NCBI GenBank assembly: GCA_021786555.1
Contig: JAJYNB010000309.1
Location: forward strand, 1 to 9,703
Reading direction: 5' to 3'
DNA: 9,703 nucleotides
Origin: Bacillota bacterium
Lineage (GTDB): Bacteria; Bacillota; Desulfitobacteriia; Desulfitobacteriales; JAJXUE01
The position numbers and the translations under genes are program-made. Positions within the stretch are counted from its first letter, which is position 1, and each line of letters begins with the position of its first letter. Below the pieces are notes generated by a model. It was not told where the DNA came from and ran no database searches. It saw only the letters and a list, made by a program, of their open reading frames with translations. Shown piece by piece: positions 1 through 5,911 of this stretch.

Positions 1-42
1 ATTTTCAGACTCCTAGTAGTTACAATTTTTTCTTGGTTATTA

Positions 43-72
43 TTGACAAAGGTTTAAGGGAAAAATTATAAT
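43..72 (+). promoter_or_regulatory. sigma-A promoter of the Rrf2 regulator gene
   Basis: A perfect TTGACA -35 hexamer (43-48) and a perfect TATAAT -10 hexamer (67-72) are separated by 18 bp in an AT-rich stretch. Transcription would start near position 79, so the operator-like element at 81-104 would cover roughly the first 25 transcribed bases. A bound repressor there could block open-complex formation or promoter escape. The hexamers are seen directly; the start point is inferred. Confidence 0.8.
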
Positions 73-80
73 GAATCTAA

Positions 81-104
81 AGTATACTAGATGGGTAAAC
101 AATA
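81..104 (+). promoter_or_regulatory. Rrf2/IscR-like operator, copy 1 (autoregulatory)
   Basis: First of three copies of a 24-bp element. It has arms GTATACT (82-88) and GGTAAAC (94-100) around a 5-bp spacer, followed by AATA. The arms are imperfect inverted repeats (5 of 7 positions). It lies immediately downstream of the predicted start of transcription and 15 bases before the regulator's ATG, the expected place for negative autoregulation. The ACT-N5-(A/G)GT core has the same spacing as the type-1 site of E. coli IscR. Confidence 0.65.
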
Positions 105-119
105 GGCGGGGTAAAAGCA

Positions 120-524
120 ATGACCATAAATCAAGCTACAGATTACGCGTTAAGGGCAGTTCTTTACCTTGCCAGGCAACCCCAGGGGGAGGTGACGGAA
201 GCCCAGGTTATCTCCGAACAGGAGGTAATACCCATTCGGTTCCTGCTAAAGATCATGCCATCATTAATCAAGGCGGGGATTGTCAAATCCTTTCGCGGCG
301 TGGGAGGGGGTTACGTCCTGGCAAAGGCGCCTGGGGAGATAAGTTTCCTGGATGTGGTGGAAGCAGTGGAGGGACCCGTCGCCCTTAACCGGTGTCTAAT
401 TGACTATGCGTTTTGCAGCAAAAAAGGCGCTCCCAACTGCCAAATTCACCAGGCTCTTGCCGATGTGCAAGCTAAACTAAAGGCAGAATTGCAGGGCCAT
501 AATTTTGCCGAGTTCATCAACTAA
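120..524 (+). CDS. Rrf2-family transcriptional regulator, probably Fe-S cluster-sensing (IscR-like)
   Basis: This 134-residue protein has the usual length and layout of Rrf2 regulators. An N-terminal winged helix-turn-helix opens with TDYALRAVLYLA (residues 7-18) and has the glycine-rich wing GVGGGYVLAK (60-69). A dimerisation helix follows, then a cysteine-bearing loop. C92, C99 and C107 are followed by H110 (C-x6-C-x7-C-x2-H). E. coli IscR binds [2Fe-2S] through C92, C98, C104 and H107, so the loop here is two or three residues longer but of the same type. D8 sits where Streptomyces NsrR has its fourth cluster ligand, so a [4Fe-4S] NsrR-like mode is also possible. The start is the ATG at 120, behind a modest GCGGGG site (106-111). 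The gene stands directly before cydAB and both carry the same operator-like element, which suggests control of itself and the oxidase. Family is certain; the signal sensed is inferred. Confidence 0.95.
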   Translation: MTINQATDYALRAVLYLARQPQGEVTEAQVISEQEVIPIRFLLKIMPSLIKAGIVKSFRGVGGGYVLAKAPGEISFLDVVEAVEGPVALNRCLIDYAFCSKKGAPNCQIHQALADVQAKLKAELQGHNFAEFIN

Positions 525-539
525 ATTTTTTTAATCAAA

Positions 540-563
540 AGTATACTAAATGAGTATACAATA
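540..563 (+). promoter_or_regulatory. Rrf2/IscR-like operator, copy 2 (cydAB upstream site)
   Basis: This is the most symmetrical of the three copies: GTATACT (541-547), a 5-bp spacer AAATG, and AGTATAC (553-559) form a perfect 7-bp inverted repeat, followed by AATA. The core ACT-AAATG-AGT has the spacing and nearly the composition of the IscR type-1 core ACT-RWWWY-AGT. It begins 15 bases after the regulator's stop codon and ends 122 bases before the cydA start. I could not find a convincing pair of promoter hexamers here, so whether it represses or activates is open. Confidence 0.7.
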
Positions 564-646
564 GTTCCGGGGAGACATAAACATAATTAACAGAGTTGCG
601 AACTCCAAGCATTAAACCAAGACTCAAAGGATTTTTGCAGCCCAAA

Positions 647-670
647 AGTACACTCTTAGAGTAAACAATA
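647..670 (+). promoter_or_regulatory. Rrf2/IscR-like operator, copy 3 (cydA proximal site)
   Basis: Arms GTACACT (648-654) and AGTAAAC (660-666) flank a 5-bp spacer, followed by the shared AATA. It ends two bases before the cydA Shine-Dalgarno, so it must lie within or immediately before the 5' leader of the cydAB transcript. A protein bound here would block elongation or the start region. Its centre is about 107 bp from that of the perfect palindrome at 541-559, close to ten helical turns. Confidence 0.6.
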
Positions 671-672
671 AG

Positions 673-678
673 AGGAGG
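673..678 (+). promoter_or_regulatory. cydA Shine-Dalgarno fixing a GTG start
   Basis: AGGAGG at 673-678 is 7 bases from the GTG at 686. An ATG at 681 is nearer but out of frame, only two bases from the site, and reaches a stop after 14 codons. The GTG reading gives the N-terminus expected for CydA. Confidence 0.85.
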
Positions 679-685
679 CAATGGT

Positions 686-2041
686 GTGGACGCAGTGCTT
701 TTATCCAGGATTCAGTTCGGACTGACCGCATTTTTTCACTTTTTGTTTCCGCCCCTGACCATCGGCTTGGCGGCCTTGATCGCAGTGATAGAGTTTTTCT
801 ACTGGCGCCGAGGGGACGCGCTGTACGACAAAACCGCCAGGTTCTGGAGCAAACTGTTCATGATCAATTTCGCCGTGGGCGTGGCCACGGGCATCACGAT
901 GGAATTTCAGTTTGGTACCAACTGGTCACAGTACGCCAAATTTGTGGGCGATATTTTCGGCGCACCCTTGGCTGCCGAAGGAGTCTTTGCCTTCTTTTTA
1001 GAGTCCACCTTCGTCGGGTTACTGTTTTTCGGCCGGGATAAAATTTCCCGGGGCATGCGTTTTTTCGCGGCCTTAATGGTTGCTGTGGGGAGCGCCTTAT
1101 CCGCCTTTTGGATTATTGCGGCCAACTCCTGGCAGCAGACCCCGGCAGGATACACCCTGTCAGGGGGCAGGGCGGTTATGACTGATTTCTTTGGAGCGGT
1201 TTTTAACCCATCCACCCTGCCGAGATACTTTCATACCGTTGACGGCGCCTTAATTACCGGAGCCTTCTTTATGATCGGGGTTAGCGCCTATTTTCTGCTC
1301 AAGCATAAGAATATGGACGTGGCCAAAACCTCCATCAAGATTGCCCTGGTCTTTGCCCTCGTGACATCCCCTTTGCAGGTTTTCCTAGGCGATGTTCACG
1401 CTGTACAGGTGGCTGAAACCCAGCCGGCCAAGCTAGCTGCCTTTGAAGGTTTATGGCAGACCCAAAGCCAGGCTCCATTGCTGATTTTCGGGCTGCCTGA
1501 CCAGTCCCAGGAAAGAAACAGGATGGCAATCGCTGTGCCTGGAATGCTGAGCTGGCTGGCCAAAGGCAGCACTAACGCCCCTGTAGAGGGACTAAAGGCT
1601 TTCCCGCCGACTGAACGCCCGCCAATCCTGCCGACCTTCGCCTCCTTTCATTTGATGGTCCTTGTAGGGCTGTATCTTGTGCTGCTAATCCTATGGGGGC
1701 TTTACCTGCTGGGCAAAGGTAAATTGTACAGTAACAAGCTAACACTAAAGCTTTTCATGTATACTATTCCATTACCTTTTCTGGCCAATGAACTTGGTTG
1801 GATTGCCGCAGAAATGGGGCGGCAGCCCTGGATTGTTTACGGGGTGTTAAAAACAGCCAATGCGGCGTCACCTTTGCCAGCCGGGCAGGTTCTGGCCACC
1901 ACCCTGGCGTTTACCATCGTATATTCCTGCCTGTTTGCGGCTGTAATCTACCTGATGCGGTGCGAAATTAAGCGGGCCATGGGGGAAAACAGAGCTGCAC
2001 AAGATACACTTACAACCGGGGGTGCGCAGTTATGGACCTAA
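686..2041 (+). CDS. cydA: Cytochrome bd-type quinol oxidase subunit I
   Basis: This is the catalytic membrane subunit, which oxidises quinol and reduces O2 to water with hemes b558, b595 and d. At 451 residues it is a short Q-loop form, as in many Firmicutes: it lacks the long insertion of E. coli CydA, and the segment after GLKAFPPTERPP (about 303-314) returns directly to membrane sequence. Expected ligands are visible. H18 in TAFFHFLFPP matches the high-spin heme ligand (E. coli H19). H183 in RYFHTVDG and M324 in FHLMVLV match the heme b558 ligands (H186, M393). E98 and E106 in EGVFAFFLEST match the proton-channel/heme glutamates E99 and E107. The GRQPW motif is also present. Several hydrophobic helices are evident. 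Its last 10 bases overlap cydB, implying coupled translation. Two operator-like elements precede it. No cydCD genes are in the window. Confidence 0.98.
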   Translation: MDAVLLSRIQFGLTAFFHFLFPPLTIGLAALIAVIEFFYWRRGDALYDKTARFWSKLFMINFAVGVATGITMEFQFGTNWSQYAKFVGDIFGAPLAAEGVFAFFLESTFVGLLFFGRDKISRGMRFFAALMVAVGSALSAFWIIAANSWQQTPAGYTLSGGRAVMTDFFGAVFNPSTLPRYFHTVDGALITGAFFMIGVSAYFLLKHKNMDVAKTSIKIALVFALVTSPLQVFLGDVHAVQVAETQPAKLAAFEGLWQTQSQAPLLIFGLPDQSQERNRMAIAVPGMLSWLAKGSTNAPVEGLKAFPPTERPPILPTFASFHLMVLVGLYLVLLILWGLYLLGKGKLYSNKLTLKLFMYTIPLPFLANELGWIAAEMGRQPWIVYGVLKTANAASPLPAGQVLATTLAFTIVYSCLFAAVIYLMRCEIKRAMGENRAAQDTLTTGGAQLWT

Positions 2042-3048
2042 ACACGATTTGGTTCCTGCTGGTAGGGGTTCTGATTATCGGTTACGCCATTCTGGACGGA
2101 TTTGACCTGGGTGTAGGCAGCCTCTACTACTTGTTGGCCAAAAATGACGCGGAGAAAAAGCTGCTGCTCAACTCAATCGGACCTGTCTGGGACGCCAACG
2201 AGGTATGGCTGTTAACTGGAGGAGGGGCTTTGTTTGCAGCTTTTCCGGTTGTCTACGCCACAGTGTTCAGCGGCTTTTACCTGGCCATGATGCTGGTTGT
2301 GTTCGGACTGATTTTCCGGGCTGTGGCAGTGGAGTTCCGCAGCAAGGATGAGGCCCCTCAATGGCGCAAAGGTTTTGACCTGCTCTTTTTCCTGGGCAGT
2401 TTTCTCCCGGCACTCCTGTTCGGTGTAGCGGTCGGCAACGTTGCTTCGGGCTTGCCTTTGGATAACGGGTACAATTACACAGGCGGCTTTTTCCACCTGC
2501 TAAATCCTTATGCCCTCCTTTTCGGCCTATTGGGACTGTCGGCCTTCCTGCTGCAGGGAGTCACTTATACCCTGTTGAAGACGGAGGGTGCGGTGTTTGA
2601 GCGGGCCAAAAGGCTGGCGGGGAAGGTTTGGCTGCTGTTTGCGGTGTTGTACGTTCTGGCCGGCATGTATAGTCTCTGGGCAGCCCCAAGCCTGTTTGCC
2701 AACTATGTCAAGTACCCGCTGCTCTTTGTTCTGCCGGTGATTACATGGCTGGCGATGCTCCTGACCCAAGTGGCTTTGCGCAAGGCCAGATACGGGATTT
2801 CTTTCCTGGCATCTTCCCTGTCCATGGCCGGCATGGTCCTGATTCTGGCCGCCGGCCTGTTCCCCAGGCTGGTACCTGCCAAGGACCCTTCCCTTAGCCT
2901 TACCATATATAATGCCTCGTCCTCCCCACTGACGCTGAAAGTCATGTTGATTATCGCCCTGACGGGAGTCCCAATTGTCCTTTTCTATACCGCATATGTG
3001 TACCGTGTATTCAGGGACAAAGTAAAACCCGGGAATGAGGCCTACTAG
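2032..3048 (+). CDS. cydB: Cytochrome bd-type quinol oxidase subunit II
   Basis: This 338-residue hydrophobic subunit pairs with CydA to form the oxidase heterodimer in the cytoplasmic membrane. Diagnostic features are the first helix ending in LDGFDLGVG (residues 21-29), then GPVWDANEVW (50-59) and the LTGGGALFAAFP stretch. About eight membrane helices can be read from the hydrophobic blocks, and the length matches the family. The ATG at 2032 lies inside the 3' end of cydA, with GGGGGTG (2018-2024) as ribosome site, so expression depends on cydA. No single-helix CydX/CydS-type peptide could be seen directly downstream. The two subunits together suggest low-O2 respiration or, in a strict anaerobe, O2 scavenging. 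Confidence 0.97.
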   Translation: MDLNTIWFLLVGVLIIGYAILDGFDLGVGSLYYLLAKNDAEKKLLLNSIGPVWDANEVWLLTGGGALFAAFPVVYATVFSGFYLAMMLVVFGLIFRAVAVEFRSKDEAPQWRKGFDLLFFLGSFLPALLFGVAVGNVASGLPLDNGYNYTGGFFHLLNPYALLFGLLGLSAFLLQGVTYTLLKTEGAVFERAKRLAGKVWLLFAVLYVLAGMYSLWAAPSLFANYVKYPLLFVLPVITWLAMLLTQVALRKARYGISFLASSLSMAGMVLILAAGLFPRLVPAKDPSLSLTIYNASSSPLTLKVMLIIALTGVPIVLFYTAYVYRVFRDKVKPGNEAY

Positions 3049-3074
3049 TCCTTAGAAACCAGCCTCATGCATAA

Positions 3075-3111
3075 AACACAGGAGAGGGAAAGAGCTGCCC
3101 GCTCCTGTGTT
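3075..3111 (+). terminator. Hairpin after cydB, possible terminator or mRNA end
   Basis: AACACAGGAG (3075-3084) pairs perfectly with CTCCTGTGTT (3102-3111), and an inner GGG/CCC (3086-3088, 3098-3100) extends the stem across one mismatch. It begins 27 bases after the cydB stop. No T-run follows on the + strand, so it is not a textbook intrinsic terminator. It could act with Rho or protect the 3' end. On the - strand a short T-rich run follows the stem, but no - strand gene ends here. Confidence 0.45.
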
Positions 3112-3162
3112 GGCAGAAAAGGCTGCAGCAGGAGGCTGAGACCTAATTGATATAAAGCTTGA

Positions 3163-3224
3163 GGCGGGCCACATTGGCGCGCCTTAAGCGCATTTTACCC
3201 TAAATGGGTCCGGTCCAACCCGCC
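3163..3224 (+). other. GC-rich nested inverted repeats, possible structured RNA
   Basis: This is the centre of a 318-base stretch (3049-3366) without a recognised gene. GGCGGG (3163-3168) can pair with CCCGCC (3219-3224). That stem would enclose two small hairpins: GCGC (3179-3182) with GCGC (3188-3191), and ACCC (3197-3200) with GGGT (3206-3209). A palindromic CCGCCGGCGG overlaps the closing stem (3220-3229). An AAGGAGG Shine-Dalgarno follows at 3243. The layout resembles a small junction RNA before a ribosome site, but I recognise no known riboswitch class, and GC-rich DNA yields such pairings by chance. Confidence 0.2.
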
Positions 3225-3256
3225 GGCGGTTTGTGAGGTAAAAAGGAGGAAATAGC

Positions 3257-3406
3257 TTGATTCTGTGTAATATGAAAGTTGGGTCTGGAATCGTAAAAAC
3301 AGGCTGTCGCCGAGGAGCTTCGGTTATAATATTAAGGTTAAGCCTGGGTGTGTGGAGGTTGAAAGAATGTATTTGGAAGATGCCGCCAAACGGGTGGAAG
3401 AGTTAA
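3257..3406 (+). CDS. Doubtful 49-codon ORF with a strong Shine-Dalgarno before ligA
   Basis: AAGGAGG (3243-3249) stands 7 bases before a TTG at 3257, ideal spacing for initiation. The frame stays open for 49 codons (MILCNMKVGSGIVKTG at the start) and ends at 3406, overlapping ligA by 40 bases in another frame. The product has four cysteines and scattered basic residues but no recognisable domain, signal or membrane segment. It may be a leader peptide coupling translation to ligA, the start of a decayed gene, or chance. The ribosome site is the only firm evidence. Confidence 0.2.
   Translation: MILCNMKVGSGIVKTGCRRGASVIILRLSLGVWRLKECIWKMPPNGWKS
3354..3358 (+). promoter_or_regulatory. ligA Shine-Dalgarno favouring the ATG at 3367
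   Basis: GGAGG at 3354-3358 is 8 bases from the ATG at 3367. The longer open frame beginning with GTG at 3352 would overlap this site and has no ribosome site of its own, so the ATG is preferred. Confidence 0.75.
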
Positions 3407-5358
3407 GGAGAGAACTCGAGGAGCATAATTACCGTTATTATGTCCTGGACAAACCCAGCATCTCCGATGCCCAATATGACCGGCTGATGAGAGAATTACA
3501 GGATTTGGAGGGCAAATTCCCGGAACTGCAGAGTCCCCACTCTCCCACCCAGAGGGTGGGCGGCAGCCCGGTCAGGGAATTTGGCACGGTCCGGCATACG
3601 GTGCAGCTGCTAAGCTTGGGCAATGCCTTCGGTCCGGATGACCTGAGGGATTTCGACCGCCGGGTACGCGAAGCGGCCGGTGAAGTGGAATATGTGGTGG
3701 AGCTGAAAATCGACGGCCTGACTGTGGCCCTGACTTATATTGACGGCGTGCTCTCCACTGCGGCTACCCGCGGCGATGGGGTTACGGGAGAGGATATCAG
3801 CCAGAACCTGAAGACGGTTTACAGCGTGCCCTTAAAACTTAAAACTCCCCTGAGGCGCCTGGAAGTGCGGGGGGAAGCCTATATGCCCAAGGACTCCTTC
3901 GAAAAGCTTAACCTGGAGCGGGAGGAAAACGGCGAAGCCACCTTTGCCAACCCGCGCAATGCTGCAGCGGGTTCTTTGCGGCAGCTTGATCCAAAGGTAA
4001 CCGCCTCCCGCAACCTGAAGGTCTTTGCCTATAACATCATCTACCAGGAAGGAGCTGAGGTGGACAGCCAGCTGGCGTCCCTGGATTTTCTTAAGGAACA
4101 GGGGTTTCTGGTCAATGACCAGTTCCGGCTGTGCAAGAACATCGATGAGGTAATTGAGGCGTGCCTGGATTGGGGGGAAAAGCGCAACTCGCTGCCCTAT
4201 GAGATCGACGGCATGGTGGTGAAGGTGAACAGCCTTGCGGCCCAGGAAGAATTGGGAGCCACCGCCAAGAGTCCCCGTTGGGCAATCGCTTACAAATTCC
4301 CCGCCCAGCAGGAGGAAACAGTAATTGAAGACATTATTGTGCGGGTGGGCAGGACCGGTGTGCTTACCCCAACAGCCGTGTTAAAACCCGTTAGAGTAGC
4401 TGGTTCGACTGTGAGCAGGGCTACCCTGCACAATATTGATATGATCCGGGAGAAAGACATCCGCATCGGGGACCATGTGCTGATCCAAAAGGCCGGGGAT
4501 GTGATTCCTGAGGTGGTGGAAGTGCTGGCGGAGAAGAGGACCGGCCTGGAAAAGGAATTTCACATGCCGGCTGTCTGCCCTGAGTGCCAGGCGGAAGTTA
4601 TCCGCTATGACAATGAAGCAGCTCACCGCTGCACCGGGATTGCCTGCCCCGCCAAGCAGAGGGAAGGGATTATCCACTTTGTTTCCCGGGACGCCATGAA
4701 TATTGAAGGTTTGGGCCCGGCCGTGGTGGGACAGCTGTTAGACGCTGGGCTTATTCACAACGCAGCCGACCTATACTCCCTCAAATTCGATGACCTGGTC
4801 AAGCTGGAGCGGATGGGCAAGAAGTCGGCGGAAAATCTCCTGGCAGCGATTGAACAGAGCAAGGAGCGGGGCCTGGCGCCTTTGATTTTCGCCCTGGGGA
4901 TCCGCCATGTGGGGGCCCGGGCGGGCAAGCTCCTGGCCAGCAACTTCAAGGCCATGGACGCTCTAAGCAAAGCCGGCAGGGAAGACCTCCTCGAAATTTC
5001 TGAAGTGGGCCCCGCTGTGGCCGAGAGTATTGCAACCTTTTTCCGGCAGGAACAAACCGATGAATTTTTGGATAAACTGGCTGCGGCCGGGGTGGTGATG
5101 GTCGAGGAGAACAGGCAAAAGTCTGAATCTCTCGCCGGCAAGACTATCGTGGTTACCGGGACCTTGCATAAATATGGCCGCAAGGAGATCGAAGAAGTTA
5201 TCGAGGCCCACGGCGGAAAACCTTCCGGCAGTGTGAGTAAGAAGACCTCATTTGTGCTGGCCGGGGAGAACGCGGGCAGTAAGCTGGACAAGGCCAGGGC
5301 ACTGGGTGTTGAGATTATTACGGAAGAGGAATTTTTGGGTATGGTTGGTGGAGAGTAG
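3367..5358 (+). CDS. ligA: NAD-dependent DNA ligase
   Basis: LigA seals nicks in duplex DNA during replication and repair, using NAD+ as adenylate donor. The 663-residue protein has the full family layout. Domain Ia comes first (YYVLDKPSISDAQYD, residues 24-38), where NMN binds. The adenylation domain carries the catalytic lysine K114 in VELKIDGL. An OB fold follows, then a four-cysteine zinc finger (C404, C407, C422, C427; C-x2-C-x14-C-x4-C). Helix-hairpin-helix repeats (around LIFALGIRHVGARAGK and LLEISEVGPAVAESI) precede a C-terminal BRCT domain (about 586-663, SLAGKTIVVTGTL). Nothing essential is missing. An ATG start at 3367 is chosen over the GTG at 3352. A TATAAT at 3325-3330 may be part of its promoter but has no good -35. 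The frequent neighbour pcrA is not directly upstream; cydAB is there instead. Confidence 0.99.
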   Translation: MYLEDAAKRVEELRRELEEHNYRYYVLDKPSISDAQYDRLMRELQDLEGKFPELQSPHSPTQRVGGSPVREFGTVRHTVQLLSLGNAFGPDDLRDFDRRVREAAGEVEYVVELKIDGLTVALTYIDGVLSTAATRGDGVTGEDISQNLKTVYSVPLKLKTPLRRLEVRGEAYMPKDSFEKLNLEREENGEATFANPRNAAAGSLRQLDPKVTASRNLKVFAYNIIYQEGAEVDSQLASLDFLKEQGFLVNDQFRLCKNIDEVIEACLDWGEKRNSLPYEIDGMVVKVNSLAAQEELGATAKSPRWAIAYKFPAQQEETVIEDIIVRVGRTGVLTPTAVLKPVRVAGSTVSRATLHNIDMIREKDIRIGDHVLIQKAGDVIPEVVEVLAEKRTGLEKEFHMPAVCPECQAEVIRYDNEAAHRCTGIACPAKQREGIIHFVSRDAMNIEGLGPAVVGQLLDAGLIHNAADLYSLKFDDLVKLERMGKKSAENLLAAIEQSKERGLAPLIFALGIRHVGARAGKLLASNFKAMDALSKAGREDLLEISEVGPAVAESIATFFRQEQTDEFLDKLAAAGVVMVEENRQKSESLAGKTIVVTGTLHKYGRKEIEEVIEAHGGKPSGSVSKKTSFVLAGENAGSKLDKARALGVEIITEEEFLGMVGGE

Positions 5359-5431
5359 TTTGCTCTGGCGGTTCAATCAGGCTGTGAAAAATTAGATCAG
5401 TTTGGGAGGTCTCGAAGTGTCTCAAAGGTGG

Positions 5432-5464
5432 TGAGTCAGTGGAGAACCGTCCCCAAGTGACTCA
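5432..5464 (+). repeat. 33-bp palindromic intergenic repeat, copy A
   Basis: The unit is bounded by TGAGTCA (5432-5438) and TGACTCA (5458-5464), perfect 7-bp inverted ends, around a core GGAGAACCGTCCCCAAG. It differs from copy B (5511-5543) at one base of 33. A GGGGACGGTTCTC core on the complementary strand is reminiscent of dispersed repeats I recall from clostridial genomes, but that is memory, not a search. A fragment like the unit's 3' end (AAGTGTCTCA, 5415-5424) lies just upstream. Confidence 0.85.
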
Positions 5465-5472
5465 TTTCCAAG

Positions 5473-5506
5473 TGACCCAAGGAGAGGTCCGTCCTCAAAT
5501 GGCTCA
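5473..5506 (+). repeat. Degenerate middle copy of the 33-bp repeat
   Basis: This segment aligns with the flanking copies with several substitutions and small gaps: TGACCCA at its start, GGAGAGGTCCGTCCTCAAA in its core, GGCTCA at its end. With copies A and B it makes an array with starts 41 and 38 bases apart, suggesting local duplication followed by decay. Confidence 0.6.
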
Positions 5507-5510
5507 AAAC

Positions 5511-5543
5511 TGAGTCAGCGGAGAACCGTCCCCAAGTGACTCA
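5511..5543 (+). repeat. 33-bp palindromic intergenic repeat, copy B
   Basis: This copy is identical to copy A except for one transition near the left end (TGAGTCAGC against TGAGTCAGT). It ends four bases before the predicted -35 of the gatCAB promoter. Its inverted ends would form a hairpin in RNA, so together the copies might also end transcription coming from ligA, which has no clear intrinsic terminator of its own. Confidence 0.85.
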
Positions 5544-5547
5544 AAAC

Positions 5548-5576
5548 TTGCCGATGGGTGGCTAGTTTGGTATATT
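5548..5576 (+). promoter_or_regulatory. Probable sigma-A promoter of gatCAB
   Basis: TTGCCG (5548-5553, four of six consensus bases) and TATATT (5571-5576, five of six) are 17 bp apart. Transcription would begin near 5583, about 30 bases before the gatC ATG. The -10 lies in a short direct repeat, GGTATAT at 5569-5575 and again at 5580-5586, 11 bp apart. Functional assignment is inferred. Confidence 0.5.
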
Positions 5577-5614
5577 TGTGGTATATGTGCAATTACAGAC
5601 AAGGATGGTGACAA

Positions 5615-5899
5615 ATGAAGATTTCCAAGGAACAGGTGGAACACGTGGCCATGCTGGCCCGTTTGGAATTGACCGAAGAGGAAAAGCAGACCTATACTGA
5701 ACAGCTCAACTCCATTCTGGAGTATGCGGCTATACTGGACAAGCTGGATACACAGGATGTGCCTCCTACCGCTCACCCTCTGCCGCTGCACAATGTGTTC
5801 AGGGATGATGTGGTGAAGCCCTCCATCAGCCAGGAGGAGGCTTTGACCAACGCTCCGGATGCGGAGGACGGATTCTTCAAAGTACCTAAGATCGTTTAG
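5615..5899 (+). CDS. gatC: Asp/Glu-tRNA amidotransferase subunit C
   Basis: GatC is the small subunit that wraps GatA and stabilises its contact with GatB in the GatCAB amidotransferase. The 94-residue protein is of normal length. It has the family's N-terminal helical region, ISKEQVEHVAMLARLELTEEE (split here as residues 3-13 and 14-23), a helix around YTEQLNSILEYAAILDKLD, a central TAHPLPLHNVFRDD (52-65), and the typical FFKVPKIV ending. The ATG at 5615 follows AAGGA (5601-5605). Its stop codon TAG is part of the gatA ribosome site, TAGGAGGA, placing it first in a three-gene operon. Confidence 0.97.
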   Translation: MKISKEQVEHVAMLARLELTEEEKQTYTEQLNSILEYAAILDKLDTQDVPPTAHPLPLHNVFRDDVVKPSISQEEALTNAPDAEDGFFKVPKIV

Positions 5900-5911
5900 G
5901 AGGAAGCAGTA

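Noticed and set aside
681..725. ATG at 681 as an alternative cydA start
   Set aside because: It is out of frame with CydA, only two bases from the ribosome site, and reaches a stop after 14 codons. The GTG at 686 fits the family N-terminus.
1759..1765. GTATACT inside cydA as a further regulator site
   Set aside because: It is a single half-site within coding sequence with no partner arm and none of the extended 24-bp similarity.
3068..3151. 27-codon ORF after cydB as a CydX-like third subunit
   Set aside because: The product is basic and lacks any hydrophobic segment, so it cannot be the single-helix subunit. It also overlaps the hairpin at 3075-3111.
3325..3330. TATAAT as the -10 of a ligA promoter
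   Set aside because: No acceptable -35 hexamer lies 16-19 bp upstream and there is no TGn extension, so I left it only as a remark under ligA.
4755..5291. Long open frames on the - strand (also at 5923-6492, 6917-7620, 8332-8913)
   Set aside because: They run antisense to well-conserved genes, resemble no protein family, and lack ribosome sites. They are by-products of codon bias.
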